Made by a program: the position numbers and the translations under genes. From Chloroflexi bacterium HGW-Chloroflexi-2 (GTDB taxonomy: Bacteria > Chloroflexota > Anaerolineae > Anaerolineales > Anaerolineaceae), in assembly GCA_002840735.1 (NCBI GenBank), contig PHBY01000021.1:1-49759 (forward strand): a stretch of 49,759 nt of DNA, written 5' to 3'. This document shows, piece by piece, positions 36,759-44,364 of the stretch. The notes beneath the pieces were generated by a model. It saw nothing but the letters and a program-made list of their open reading frames with translations. It did no database searches and was not told the origin of the DNA. The stretch's first letter is position 1; each line of letters starts with the position of its first letter.

Positions 36759-37670
36759 TCAATACATCCACGCATCCAACGGCTGCGGACCGGACATCAC
36801 ATCTCTGACGATCCGCAAGTTACCGATAATATCCGGACGCACACTCCAGCGCACCATCGCGATCTGGCCATAACGGATTTCCATCCCGGTAATGCTGTAC
36901 GGTGAAACCACCGATCCAGTGTTGAAATAGGGCACATGACTCAAGGCTGGAAAACGTGGTCGATGCGTGTGTCCGGCTACAATCATCTTGCGATTTTCTC
37001 TGCTCCAATAGATCAATTTCTTATCCACCCGTTTGGCGATGGTGAAATTCTTGGCAGCGCTGGTGGGATCACCCAACCCATATAGTTGTAAATTGCGCCA
37101 GAAAGCACGCACAAAGAAGCGACCAATTGGCCACAACAAATCGGACATTAAATCACCCTGGTGACCATGCACAAGGAATAATTCGCGCCTGGTGGGTTCA
37201 TGCTCCAAAATCAAGCCAGGAAAGATTTCTAAATTTGGAAAAAATGGTTTCCTCATCTGTGAGATCTCGTCAAAATAGGTGTGCAATTGCGCATTGACAA
37301 AACGTGGATACGCTTTTTCAATATCATGATTTCCAAGCATCATATAAAAACGATTTTCTGCATGGTAATGCATGAGGATCTCAAAGATCACCCGATGCGC
37401 TGTGAAAATTTCGTGGAAATTATGGTGCTTCCAGAGATCATCCCCATCACCTAATTCGATGTAGGTGTATCCTTCGTGAAAATAGTAAGACAGTGCGTGA
37501 TAAACCAGGTTCTGATTCTTGGCAAAATCATCTGCCCAACCGTAATCACCGCGATGACAATCACTGAATATGATGATGCGCGAATCATTATCAATCTGAA
37601 TTCGTTTGGCTTTAGCATGGACTATGCTCAAGCGATTAAATGTACTCATCTTGGAACCAGGGATTACCAT
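36759..37670 (-). CDS. Calcineurin-like metallophosphoesterase
   Basis: A 303-aa metallophosphoesterase with all dimetal motifs in order: FSDCHRGDYG (D-x-H), LGDGDDLW (GD-x-D), LGNHDIEK (GNHD), VHGHQGD and AGHTHRP (GHxH). The overall pattern is of the UDP-2,3-diacylglucosamine hydrolase-like or DUF-type phosphoesterases, but the substrate is unknown. GGGAGG precedes the ATG at 37670; an internal ATG at 37649 is possible. It converges with the HtrA-like gene. Confidence 0.88.
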   Translation of the reverse strand: MVIPGSKMSTFNRLSIVHAKAKRIQIDNDSRIIIFSDCHRGDYGWADDFAKNQNLVYHALSYYFHEGYTYIELGDGDDLWKHHNFHEIFTAHRVIFEILMHYHAENRFYMMLGNHDIEKAYPRFVNAQLHTYFDEISQMRKPFFPNLEIFPGLILEHEPTRRELFLVHGHQGDLMSDLLWPIGRFFVRAFWRNLQLYGLGDPTSAAKNFTIAKRVDKKLIYWSRENRKMIVAGHTHRPRFPALSHVPYFNTGSVVSPYSITGMEIRYGQIAMVRWSVRPDIIGNLRIVRDVMSGPQPLDAWMY

Positions 37671-37760
37671 TTTTAAGCCTCCCTGATATTTGAACTTGTT
37701 TTCACCTTATTATCATTATACGACTGAATAAAATGGATTTCACCCATTTGTCTGAACATA

Positions 37761-38444
37761 TTAGATCTGAATGGTTTTGCCAAAATGGACCTTCCGCAAT
37801 CCCGGTAAAGCGTAAATTTCCTTTTGAATATCGTCAATCAATTCGGTGCGTTTACAACTATATTCCAGATTGATCTTGGTTTCATCATCTGTAAAATCAT
37901 GTTCATGGCTGAAAGTGATAAGATGAACGTGTTTATGGTCAAAAATTTTGCGGATTTCTGCCAGGTCAGGTGGGACATCTTTAATCCACATGGTAATAGG
38001 AGCGATCGTCTTTGGATGAAACAATTTATTTTCCAATTTATTCATTACAGATAAGACAATAAAAAGAGTAATGGTCACAATTACTGCCGCAGAGAAAAAT
38101 CCTGCACCAACCGCCAGACCAACCACTGCCATGGTCCAGATAGTCGCGGCAGTGGTCAACCCGCGAATATTAACTCCGGCATGCAGAATTGCCCCAGCCC
38201 CTAGAAACCCGATACCGGATATCACCTGCGCCGCCAGACGGGCTGGATCACCCATACCGCCCACCGGTTGATAGACATGCGCAAGCGACACCGAAAGGAT
38301 CATCGCGAGCGCCGACCCCATTACCAGGATAATGTTGGTGCGCAGACCTGCCGGCTGGTTGTCCAGTTCACGCTCAATCCCGATAATAGCACCCAACAAA
38401 AAAGCTACACCTAATCGAATAGTAATATCCATCTCAGAAATCAT
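37761..38444 (-). CDS. MgtC/SapB family membrane protein
   Basis: A 227-aa protein with four to five transmembrane helices and the MgtC signature LGAIIGIERELDNQPAGLRTNIILVMGSALAMILS, ISGIGFLGAGAILH and RGLTTAATIWTMAVVGLAVGAG. A C-terminal soluble ACT-like domain (about residues 145-227) follows. MgtC proteins support growth under low magnesium and inhibit F-type ATP synthase in pathogens; here the role is unknown. AAGGAGG fixes the ATG at 38444. A second, broken MgtC-like gene lies at 17491-17850. Confidence 0.92.
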   Translation of the reverse strand: MISEMDITIRLGVAFLLGAIIGIERELDNQPAGLRTNIILVMGSALAMILSVSLAHVYQPVGGMGDPARLAAQVISGIGFLGAGAILHAGVNIRGLTTAATIWTMAVVGLAVGAGFFSAAVIVTITLFIVLSVMNKLENKLFHPKTIAPITMWIKDVPPDLAEIRKIFDHKHVHLITFSHEHDFTDDETKINLEYSCKRTELIDDIQKEIYALPGLRKVHFGKTIQI

Positions 38445-38699
38445 GTTTTCCTCCTTGATCATTTAAGAATAAATAATGTAAATCACTAATGATAACTTCT
38501 AAACTCATTCTAACAAATAATCATCCATCAGACATTGTTTTCCTTATAAATAAACGATCCAACAAAATTACATCATAAAAAATAAAACATATGTTCTAAT
38601 TTAAGTTTATAATCTATTTCAGGTCATGACTGGATTAATATTCTTCATAAAGAGCTGCTTTCACTTGGAAAGACAGCTCTTCCACAGTCAACCATTTTA

Positions 38700-39515
38700 T
38701 TAGAGGTCCAGGAGAACCACCCTCTCCTGATCCATCCGCTTGGCTGTCCTGATGATCACATATAACATCCCAAACGAAATCAGGATTAACCCGGCTTCGA
38801 TCAACCAGACGTTCACACCAAAGGACATCCCCAACACTGCCAGTCCATCCACCACGGCATGATACAAGACTGCCAGCCAGAACCAGAGCGGTTTGCGGAA
38901 CGAGATGGCAATCCAGACCATCACGCTCAGGGCAATGTGTAATCCCAGGGCGGCGATGCGTTCGACTGCACCAGCCAGCGGCATATGCCAGGGCGTGGCC
39001 CAGTATGCCTGCATCTGTTGCCGCGCCAATGCAGCCTGATTGGGCGATAATGCCGAAAGGGCCTCGCTGGAACTTTGCAACGCCAGCATCGAAACTAGCG
39101 ACGCCAATACGCTGGCACCAATGATGATGGCTTCGATGCCACCATGCCCAGCGCCCAGCGTCAGTGCTGCACCAAAGGAATTACCCTTCTTCTTGAGCAA
39201 TTTATACCCGATCCAACGGGCAGTCTCCTCGAAAATGCCTGCCAGCAGGCCAAGAACGATGGCGTTAAAAAACGGCGCAAAGCCTGGATCAACATGTGGG
39301 AGCAAACCAGTCGAAAAGGCCCTGGTCAGACCATTGACTACTGGCAGATGGAAGATTTGCGAACCGATAAAGGTCAGCACACCCACGCCGAACAACTTCC
39401 AGCTGGTGCCTTTCCGCTTAATGATCCACCAACCCAGAACGAGTGGAAAGATAACATTAAATATCCCGGCTAAAAGGAAAGTTACAATTAATACAACATT
39501 CAGACTATTTTCCAT
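38700..39515 (-). CDS. YhfC-type intramembrane metalloprotease-like protein
   Basis: A 271-aa integral membrane protein with seven or eight hydrophobic segments and the YhfC/CAAX-protease-like motifs GIFEETARWIGY, GAGHGGIEAIIIG and LYHAVVDGLAV, which supply the Glu-Glu and His residues of Abi/CPBP-type glutamic proteases. Last gene of a five-gene operon with an ABC transporter, an SdpI-like protein and a GntR regulator. Such membrane proteases commonly act in bacteriocin maturation or immunity; that role is inference. ATG 39527 is an alternative start. Confidence 0.85.
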   Translation of the reverse strand: MENSLNVVLIVTFLLAGIFNVIFPLVLGWWIIKRKGTSWKLFGVGVLTFIGSQIFHLPVVNGLTRAFSTGLLPHVDPGFAPFFNAIVLGLLAGIFEETARWIGYKLLKKKGNSFGAALTLGAGHGGIEAIIIGASVLASLVSMLALQSSSEALSALSPNQAALARQQMQAYWATPWHMPLAGAVERIAALGLHIALSVMVWIAISFRKPLWFWLAVLYHAVVDGLAVLGMSFGVNVWLIEAGLILISFGMLYVIIRTAKRMDQERVVLLDL

Positions 39516-39536
39516 GATATTCCTCAATGACTTTCA

Positions 39537-40364
39537 TTAATGCGCGCTTTGATAAAGCAAGGTCTTGCGATTGAATTGTTGAATCGCCAGGAAGAACAGC
39601 ACCCCCGCTGCCAGCCAGACGACGAATCCCAAAATCATCCCAACCCAAACGCTCAGATAGATCAATCCCGATGCCTGACCTACAACCAACCCCAATACCA
39701 GAATCACCAACGAACCACTGGCCTGGTATGCGCCCATAAAAGTCTGGACTTTCGCCGAGATTAAAACAGTAGCCCCTACACCCAGGGCAGAAAACGCCGG
39801 CATGACCCAGAATACCAATGGATACCAGGTATCCAGCGGGAACCAGACATACCCAAATAGTGGATAACCACCCACATTCAACACGACCGTGTAAACAATA
39901 AAGCTGACGAGCGACACCAGTACAGCCGGCACAAATGCTGCCAGCGCTTTTCCAATGAATAATTCTGTATCGGTTGCAGCCGTATATAACAATGCTTCGA
40001 GTGTCTTGCGCTCGCGTTCACCGGCAAAAGACTCTGCCGCAATGCTGGATGACAGCATCAATGGCATGATCAGGAACATGGGTGCAAACAAGAAGCCCAA
40101 TATCATGGCGACGGACAGTTGGGCATCATTCAAATTCCCCAGCATCTGCGCGATGGAGGGTGGAATACGTTCAAACATCATCTGAATATCCGGATCATTC
40201 AAGGCATCTGCTGATCCGGTGGTATTGACAACCACCAGCATAACCGCCGGTAAAACCACCATGATAATCAATGGGACCATCACCATGGAAATCAGCACAG
40301 ATTTATTCTGGCGAACTTCCAATATATCTTTCCAGGCAATAATACGAATTTTGCGCCAGTTCAT
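39537..40364 (-). CDS. ABC-2 type transporter permease
   Basis: A 275-aa permease: N-terminal cytoplasmic WRKIRIIAWKDILEVRQNKSVL, then six hydrophobic segments and AESFAGERERKTLEALLYTAATDTELFIGKAL, the conserved ABC-2 (NatB-like) coupling stretch. It forms an exporter with the ATPase whose stop overlaps its start (40361-40364, ATGA). Substrate not determinable; sodium, a peptide or a lipid are all possible. Confidence 0.9.
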   Translation of the reverse strand: MNWRKIRIIAWKDILEVRQNKSVLISMVMVPLIIMVVLPAVMLVVVNTTGSADALNDPDIQMMFERIPPSIAQMLGNLNDAQLSVAMILGFLFAPMFLIMPLMLSSSIAAESFAGERERKTLEALLYTAATDTELFIGKALAAFVPAVLVSLVSFIVYTVVLNVGGYPLFGYVWFPLDTWYPLVFWVMPAFSALGVGATVLISAKVQTFMGAYQASGSLVILVLGLVVGQASGLIYLSVWVGMILGFVVWLAAGVLFFLAIQQFNRKTLLYQSAH

Positions 40365-41326
40365 TTTGTACCTCCGTTGTGACCGTTATTACTTTTGTGG
40401 TTGCTGTTTTGTAATTGTAAATAAACCTGCTCGAGTGGAATTTCCTGTGGTTGCAGACGCAAGATCAATGCACCCAGAGCGACCAGACCGGAGACAACCT
40501 GCGGGATCGCTGCTTCTGAATCTACTTCTATCTTAACTTCCTGCAATGAATGCACATCCAGGCTCAACACACCCGCGATCGCGCGAATCTGATCCATCTT
40601 TTCAAACGGGCTCAGGAGTTGCACCTCCAGCCACATTCCGGGAGAGACCAGCTTGCGTAATTCTGACAAGGTGCCTATCGCCAATGTGCTACCCTGGCGC
40701 ATGATCAACAAGCGATCACACAAGCGCTGGGCTTCATCCAGATTGTGGGTGCAAATCAGTACCGTAGTGCCTTCTTTCTGGCGCACATCCGCGATCAATT
40801 CACGTACCTGTGCCGCTGCTTCCGGGTCTAAACCTGAGGTAGGCTCATCCAGGAAGAGCAATTTAGGGTTCGTCAGCCAGGCTCTCGAGAGCGCCAGACG
40901 CTGCTTCATACCCTTGCTGAACGTCCCTGCGCGATCATCCGCCCGAGGACTGAGATCAAACATCTCCAGCAACTCATCGCTGCGACGTTCAATCTGCTGA
41001 TCGTCCATCCCTGCCAGCACACCAAAGAAGCGCAGGTTCTGCCGGGCGGTCAGGCGCTCGTATAACGCCGGGGTTTCTGTCAGCACGCCGGCCTTCTCGC
41101 GGATTTTTTCACCAGATTTCATCGGATCAAACCCCATCACGGAGATTGATCCCCCACTGGCTTCGAACATGCCATTCAATAGGCGAACTGTGGTTGTTTT
41201 TCCAGCGCCATTCGGGCCCAACAGGCCAAACACTTCTCCCTGTTGTACGTCAAAGGAAAGTTCCTGAATCGCCTGGAAATCACCATACTTGTGTTGCAAA
41301 CGCGATACTTCAATAATTTTTTCCAT
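40361..41326 (-). CDS. ABC transporter ATP-binding protein
   Basis: A 321-aa ATPase with Walker A GPNGAGKTTT (about residues 37-46), signature FSKGMKQRLALSRA, Walker B LLFLDEPTSGLDP and the switch His in ICTHNLDEA. A C-terminal extension of about 90 residues is typical of NatA-like drug or peptide exporters. AAGGAT precedes the ATG, and a perfect parS sequence lies 15 nt upstream, between this gene and the SdpI-like gene. Confidence 0.95.
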   Translation of the reverse strand: MEKIIEVSRLQHKYGDFQAIQELSFDVQQGEVFGLLGPNGAGKTTTVRLLNGMFEASGGSISVMGFDPMKSGEKIREKAGVLTETPALYERLTARQNLRFFGVLAGMDDQQIERRSDELLEMFDLSPRADDRAGTFSKGMKQRLALSRAWLTNPKLLFLDEPTSGLDPEAAAQVRELIADVRQKEGTTVLICTHNLDEAQRLCDRLLIMRQGSTLAIGTLSELRKLVSPGMWLEVQLLSPFEKMDQIRAIAGVLSLDVHSLQEVKIEVDSEAAIPQVVSGLVALGALILRLQPQEIPLEQVYLQLQNSNHKSNNGHNGGTK

Positions 41327-41340
41327 GCTTTTATCCTTGA

Positions 41341-41356
41341 TGTTTCACGTGAAACA
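41341..41356. promoter_or_regulatory. parS-type centromere site 1
   Basis: TGTTTCACGTGAAACA, a perfect 16-bp palindrome identical to the canonical bacterial chromosomal parS sequence bound by ParB. It lies in the 40-bp gap between the SdpI-like and ABC ATPase genes. Confidence 0.8.
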
Positions 41357-41366
41357 TTTCTTCACG

Positions 41367-42029
41367 TTATTTTTCATTTCCATTCATATTAGGATGTTTT
41401 CGCCGATAAGCCACATACGAATAAACTACCGTAAAAACCGACACTGCCAATAATGGCGCCATCATAGCCCATATGGCTATACTCGGGAAAACAACACCAA
41501 CCAGGGTTAAAACACCACTTATCTTAAATCCCTTTGCACCAACGCGATGTGTTTCAGCCCATACTTCATCATCAGCCAATGTCCAGGGAGTGCGGATACC
41601 AATAAAATAATTACGTTTCGCTTTTTCCATCATGACGCCAATGTAATAGAAAAAAACACCAAAGGCAGGGATCATCAAGGCAAACATATTGAAGCGCAAA
41701 CCCAGGTTAAAGAGCAGACTGATCACATGCAGGTAGAAAAAGAAAATAACAAACAATAGAATAAACGTATTGTATTCCTTACGAAATTTAAAAATGTTTT
41801 TCTTGAGTGGGTCAATTTGTGGAATTCCCAACAACAACAATGTCAACCCAATCGTCATCAAAGGTAAAAACCACAATCCCATAAACCGAGACCCATATCC
41901 ATCTGCTTCACCCCTTTCATTCCAGTGGATTGCCATTGGATCCGCAAAACGAGGTTCCAGAATCAGCCCTAATGCCAGAGCAGCCAAAGCCAGGACAATC
42001 GTCCAGATTAATACAGTGCGTGCTTTCAT
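41367..42029 (-). CDS. SdpI-like (DUF1648) membrane protein
   Basis: A 220-aa membrane protein with six hydrophobic segments. Its N-terminus carries the DUF1648 signature (EPRFADPMAIHWNERGEADGYGSR), and a C-terminal SdpI-like part follows (RNYFIGIRTPWTLADDEVWAETHRVGAKGFKISGVL). SdpI is the Bacillus immunity protein to the SdpC cannibalism toxin, and its family is often encoded beside GntR or ArsR regulators. AAAGGAG supports ATG 42029; an in-frame ATG at 42059 would translate the parS palindrome as MFHVKH and is less likely. parS copies lie on both sides of this gene. Confidence 0.88.
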   Translation of the reverse strand: MKARTVLIWTIVLALAALALGLILEPRFADPMAIHWNERGEADGYGSRFMGLWFLPLMTIGLTLLLLGIPQIDPLKKNIFKFRKEYNTFILLFVIFFFYLHVISLLFNLGLRFNMFALMIPAFGVFFYYIGVMMEKAKRNYFIGIRTPWTLADDEVWAETHRVGAKGFKISGVLTLVGVVFPSIAIWAMMAPLLAVSVFTVVYSYVAYRRKHPNMNGNEK

Positions 42030-42042
42030 GTTTTCTCCTTTA

Positions 42043-42058
42043 TGTTTCACGTGAAACA
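42043..42058. promoter_or_regulatory. parS-type centromere site 2
   Basis: A second perfect TGTTTCACGTGAAACA, 702 bp from the first and in the gap between the gntR and sdpI-like genes, 13 nt ahead of the sdpI-like start codon. Confidence 0.8.
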
Positions 42059-42092
42059 TTATTTGTTAATTTTTTATCATATTCTTTCACCA

Positions 42093-42506
42093 TCAGTCAT
42101 TGGTTTCGACCATTTTCTGTCTTTCACGCAGATTGCGCCGAAACACAGCCTGAATTTCTGCGTTGCTATATCCCTGTCTTTCCATCTGATCCAGAAAATC
42201 CCTGGTCAACCGGTCCAACTCCCTGGATGTTTCCGTCTCCTGTGGGGGCACATCCGGCAGGATGTAGGTGCCACGCCCATGCTGGGTGTTGATCACCCCG
42301 GCTTGATCCAGGATGCGATAGGCGCGCGCTACTGTGTTGAAATTAACCTTTAATTGCCGCGCCAGATCCCGCACCGTTGGTAACTGCTCGCCGGTACGCA
42401 ATTCTCCCAGCACGATGCCATCATAGATTTGTTCCACGATCTGATCGGTAATTGGGATACCTGAACGAAAATCGATGTCAATATGCAAGGGGACAGCTTC
42501 TGTCAT
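42093..42506 (-). CDS. GntR family regulator, YtrA type
   Basis: A 137-aa short GntR-family protein: N-terminal winged helix (ITDQIVEQIYDGIVLGELRTGEQLPTVRDLARQLKVNFNTVARAYRILDQAGVINTQHGRGTYI) and only a short helical C-terminus (about 50 residues). This is the YtrA subfamily that typically heads ABC-transporter operons and represses them. First gene of a five-gene operon (gntR, sdpI-like, ABC ATPase, permease, yhfC-like). Six 8-bp repeats lie 39-86 nt upstream of the start. Confidence 0.92.
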   Translation of the reverse strand: MTEAVPLHIDIDFRSGIPITDQIVEQIYDGIVLGELRTGEQLPTVRDLARQLKVNFNTVARAYRILDQAGVINTQHGRGTYILPDVPPQETETSRELDRLTRDFLDQMERQGYSNAEIQAVFRRNLRERQKMVETND

Positions 42507-42544
42507 TTTTTATCCTTTTATAATTCATGAGTTACTTTGTCAAT

Positions 42545-42592
42545 ATTGTATCATTGTATAATTGTATCTTTGTGTGATTGTATCATTGTTTT
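42545..42592. repeat. Six 8-bp tandem repeats upstream of gntR
   Basis: Units ATTGTATC, ATTGTATA, ATTGTATC, TTTGTGTG, ATTGTATC and ATTGTTTT follow each other without gaps. They occupy the gntR promoter zone; they could be an operator array or a slippage-prone promoter element. Confidence 0.7.
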
Positions 42593-42742
42593 TATGATTG
42601 TCAAGTGTTTTTTGTTCGAATCTTTCAAAAATCGCTGTGTTTTTGAAAAGACTATCCACCTGGCCAGGTGTGATCTCGTCCAATCTCAATCCGAGAATCC
42701 TTTATAATCCAAAGTGTAAACTTCTTTATAAGGAATAGACCC

Positions 42743-43633
42743 ATGACTCTACCCAACAACAAACCCGAGTATCTCTTCAATTTTGGTTATCTCAACCTGG
42801 ATAAATTGTTGCGCCTGCAACAAAAACCTGAGCCCTTCACCCCCGGCGAGCCGCTCTTCTGGAATGACCCACACATCTCAAAACAGATGCTGGCTGCCCA
42901 TCTCAGCCAGAACACTGATCTCGCCAGCCGCAGGCAGGAGACCATCGACGCCACTGTGCGTTGGCTGGTGGATTATCTGAAGCTCAAAATCGGCCAGACT
43001 GTGCTGGATCTGGGTTGCGGCCCCGGCTTGTACGCCACGCGCCTGGCACAGCAGGGATTGCAATTGACTGGCGTGGATTATTCGCAGAACTCGATCGAAT
43101 ATGCCACCCGCGCTGCTGATGAGATGGGGCTGCCAATTATCTATCGTTATCAGGACTATCTGACCATCACAGACACGGCTCAATACGACTTTGCCCTCTT
43201 GATCTATGGTGATTACTGCCCGCTCAACCCCGAGCAACGCAGCCAGCTGCTGCAGAACGTGTTGCGCGCGCTCAAACCCGGCGGCTACTTCGTGCTGGAC
43301 GTGACCACCCGCGCCGGACGCGCCAAATGGGAACAGAAGAACTGCTGGTATGTAGTCGAATCAGGATTCTGGAAACCGGGTCCGCATCTGGTACTGGAGG
43401 AGGGTTTCGATTATCCCGAGCAGGATATCTACCTGGATCAATCGATCGTGATCGAAGCCGATGGCAAGTTATCCGTCTATCGCAACTGGTTTCAGGATTT
43501 CGACCAACGTTCGATCACAGCCGAATTAACCCGTGCCGGTTTGCGTGCGGATAGCCTGTGGAATGATCTGCAGGGCACACCCTTCAGCGAGGGTGGTGAC
43601 TGGATCGGTGTGGTCGCGCAGAAGCCGTTCTAG
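42743..43633 (+). CDS. Class I SAM-dependent methyltransferase
   Basis: A 296-aa methyltransferase. The SAM-binding motif I is VLDLGCGPGLYATRLAQQG (about residues 91-109), with LTGVDYSQNSIEYA as motif II and ALKPGGYFVLDVTT as motif IV. The N-terminal 85 residues (PEYLFNFGYLNLDKLL) form a lid-like extension. Substrate unknown. TATAAT at 42703-42708 and AAGGAA upstream of the ATG indicate a normal leadered mRNA. Divergent from gntR and convergent with the nucleosidase-like gene. Confidence 0.87.
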   Translation: MTLPNNKPEYLFNFGYLNLDKLLRLQQKPEPFTPGEPLFWNDPHISKQMLAAHLSQNTDLASRRQETIDATVRWLVDYLKLKIGQTVLDLGCGPGLYATRLAQQGLQLTGVDYSQNSIEYATRAADEMGLPIIYRYQDYLTITDTAQYDFALLIYGDYCPLNPEQRSQLLQNVLRALKPGGYFVLDVTTRAGRAKWEQKNCWYVVESGFWKPGPHLVLEEGFDYPEQDIYLDQSIVIEADGKLSVYRNWFQDFDQRSITAELTRAGLRADSLWNDLQGTPFSEGGDWIGVVAQKPF

Positions 43634-43641
43634 TGGCTGCC

Positions 43642-44328
43642 TTACGAAAAATCGACACAATCCAGCCAGGCGGGTAGATGCCCTAACAGGTCAGTGATGA
43701 TCTCTTCGCTGGCCTTGTGGAAGACTTTGATGTTTCCATAGGCTTCCCCGCCATCTGGGCTCACCAGGTCACTGACCCCGCGCAGGATCAGGCACTTGAC
43801 TTTGTTCCGGCTACACACCCAGGCAATCGCACCGCTTTCCCAGTCGGCCGCCACCCCACCAAACTGCTCCTGCAGCCAGCCGACCTGCTCGGGGAGAATG
43901 TCCCGATCGGCCGAGAGCAATAAGCCACGTTGCACAGGTTGTGGATACGAATCTTGCAGCCAGCTCAAATCCAGCTCACTGGTGTATTGATCATAGGCGG
44001 TTTGTTGATCGCCCATCTGTTCGATCACGTCGTATACCAGGGTGCGCTCGGCCAGGATCACATCCCCACGCTGCACCTGCCCCTGCAAGCCGCCGCAGGT
44101 ACCCAGGTTGATGACCAGATCAGGTTTCCAGCGGACGATCGCATACTGCGCGCTGGCTGCCGCCGAGATCTTGCCCCAGCCGCCTTCCAGGTAGATCAGC
44201 GTGCGTTCGCCCTCCAGCAGGGCAAAGCACTCGCCAAAGGGGGTCGTTTCTACAAAGGTGACCTTGCAACATTTACGGGCTGCCCGCCATTCCGCGTGTG
44301 ATGAAAAAATGATGACAATCGTGCACAT
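43642..44328 (-). CDS. Purine nucleoside phosphorylase / MTA-SAH nucleosidase family protein
   Basis: A 228-aa protein of the PNP/UDP phosphorylase-1 superfamily. Recognisable are ALLEGERTLIYLEGGWGKISAAASAQYAI, LVINLGTCGGL, VAADWESGAIAWVC (equivalent to the DMExxA substrate site) and ILRGVSDLV with its catalytic Asp. These fit MTA/SAH nucleosidase or futalosine hydrolase better than trimeric phosphorylases, but subfamily is uncertain. The ATG at 44328 has CAGGAG upstream and is preferred to 44364, which would run into the L,D-transpeptidase stop. Confidence 0.83.
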   Translation of the reverse strand: MCTIVIIFSSHAEWRAARKCCKVTFVETTPFGECFALLEGERTLIYLEGGWGKISAAASAQYAIVRWKPDLVINLGTCGGLQGQVQRGDVILAERTLVYDVIEQMGDQQTAYDQYTSELDLSWLQDSYPQPVQRGLLLSADRDILPEQVGWLQEQFGGVAADWESGAIAWVCSRNKVKCLILRGVSDLVSPDGGEAYGNIKVFHKASEEIITDLLGHLPAWLDCVDFS

Positions 44329-44364
44329 GAGAACTCCTGCGCCAATTGTAACGTCTTTTGGCAA

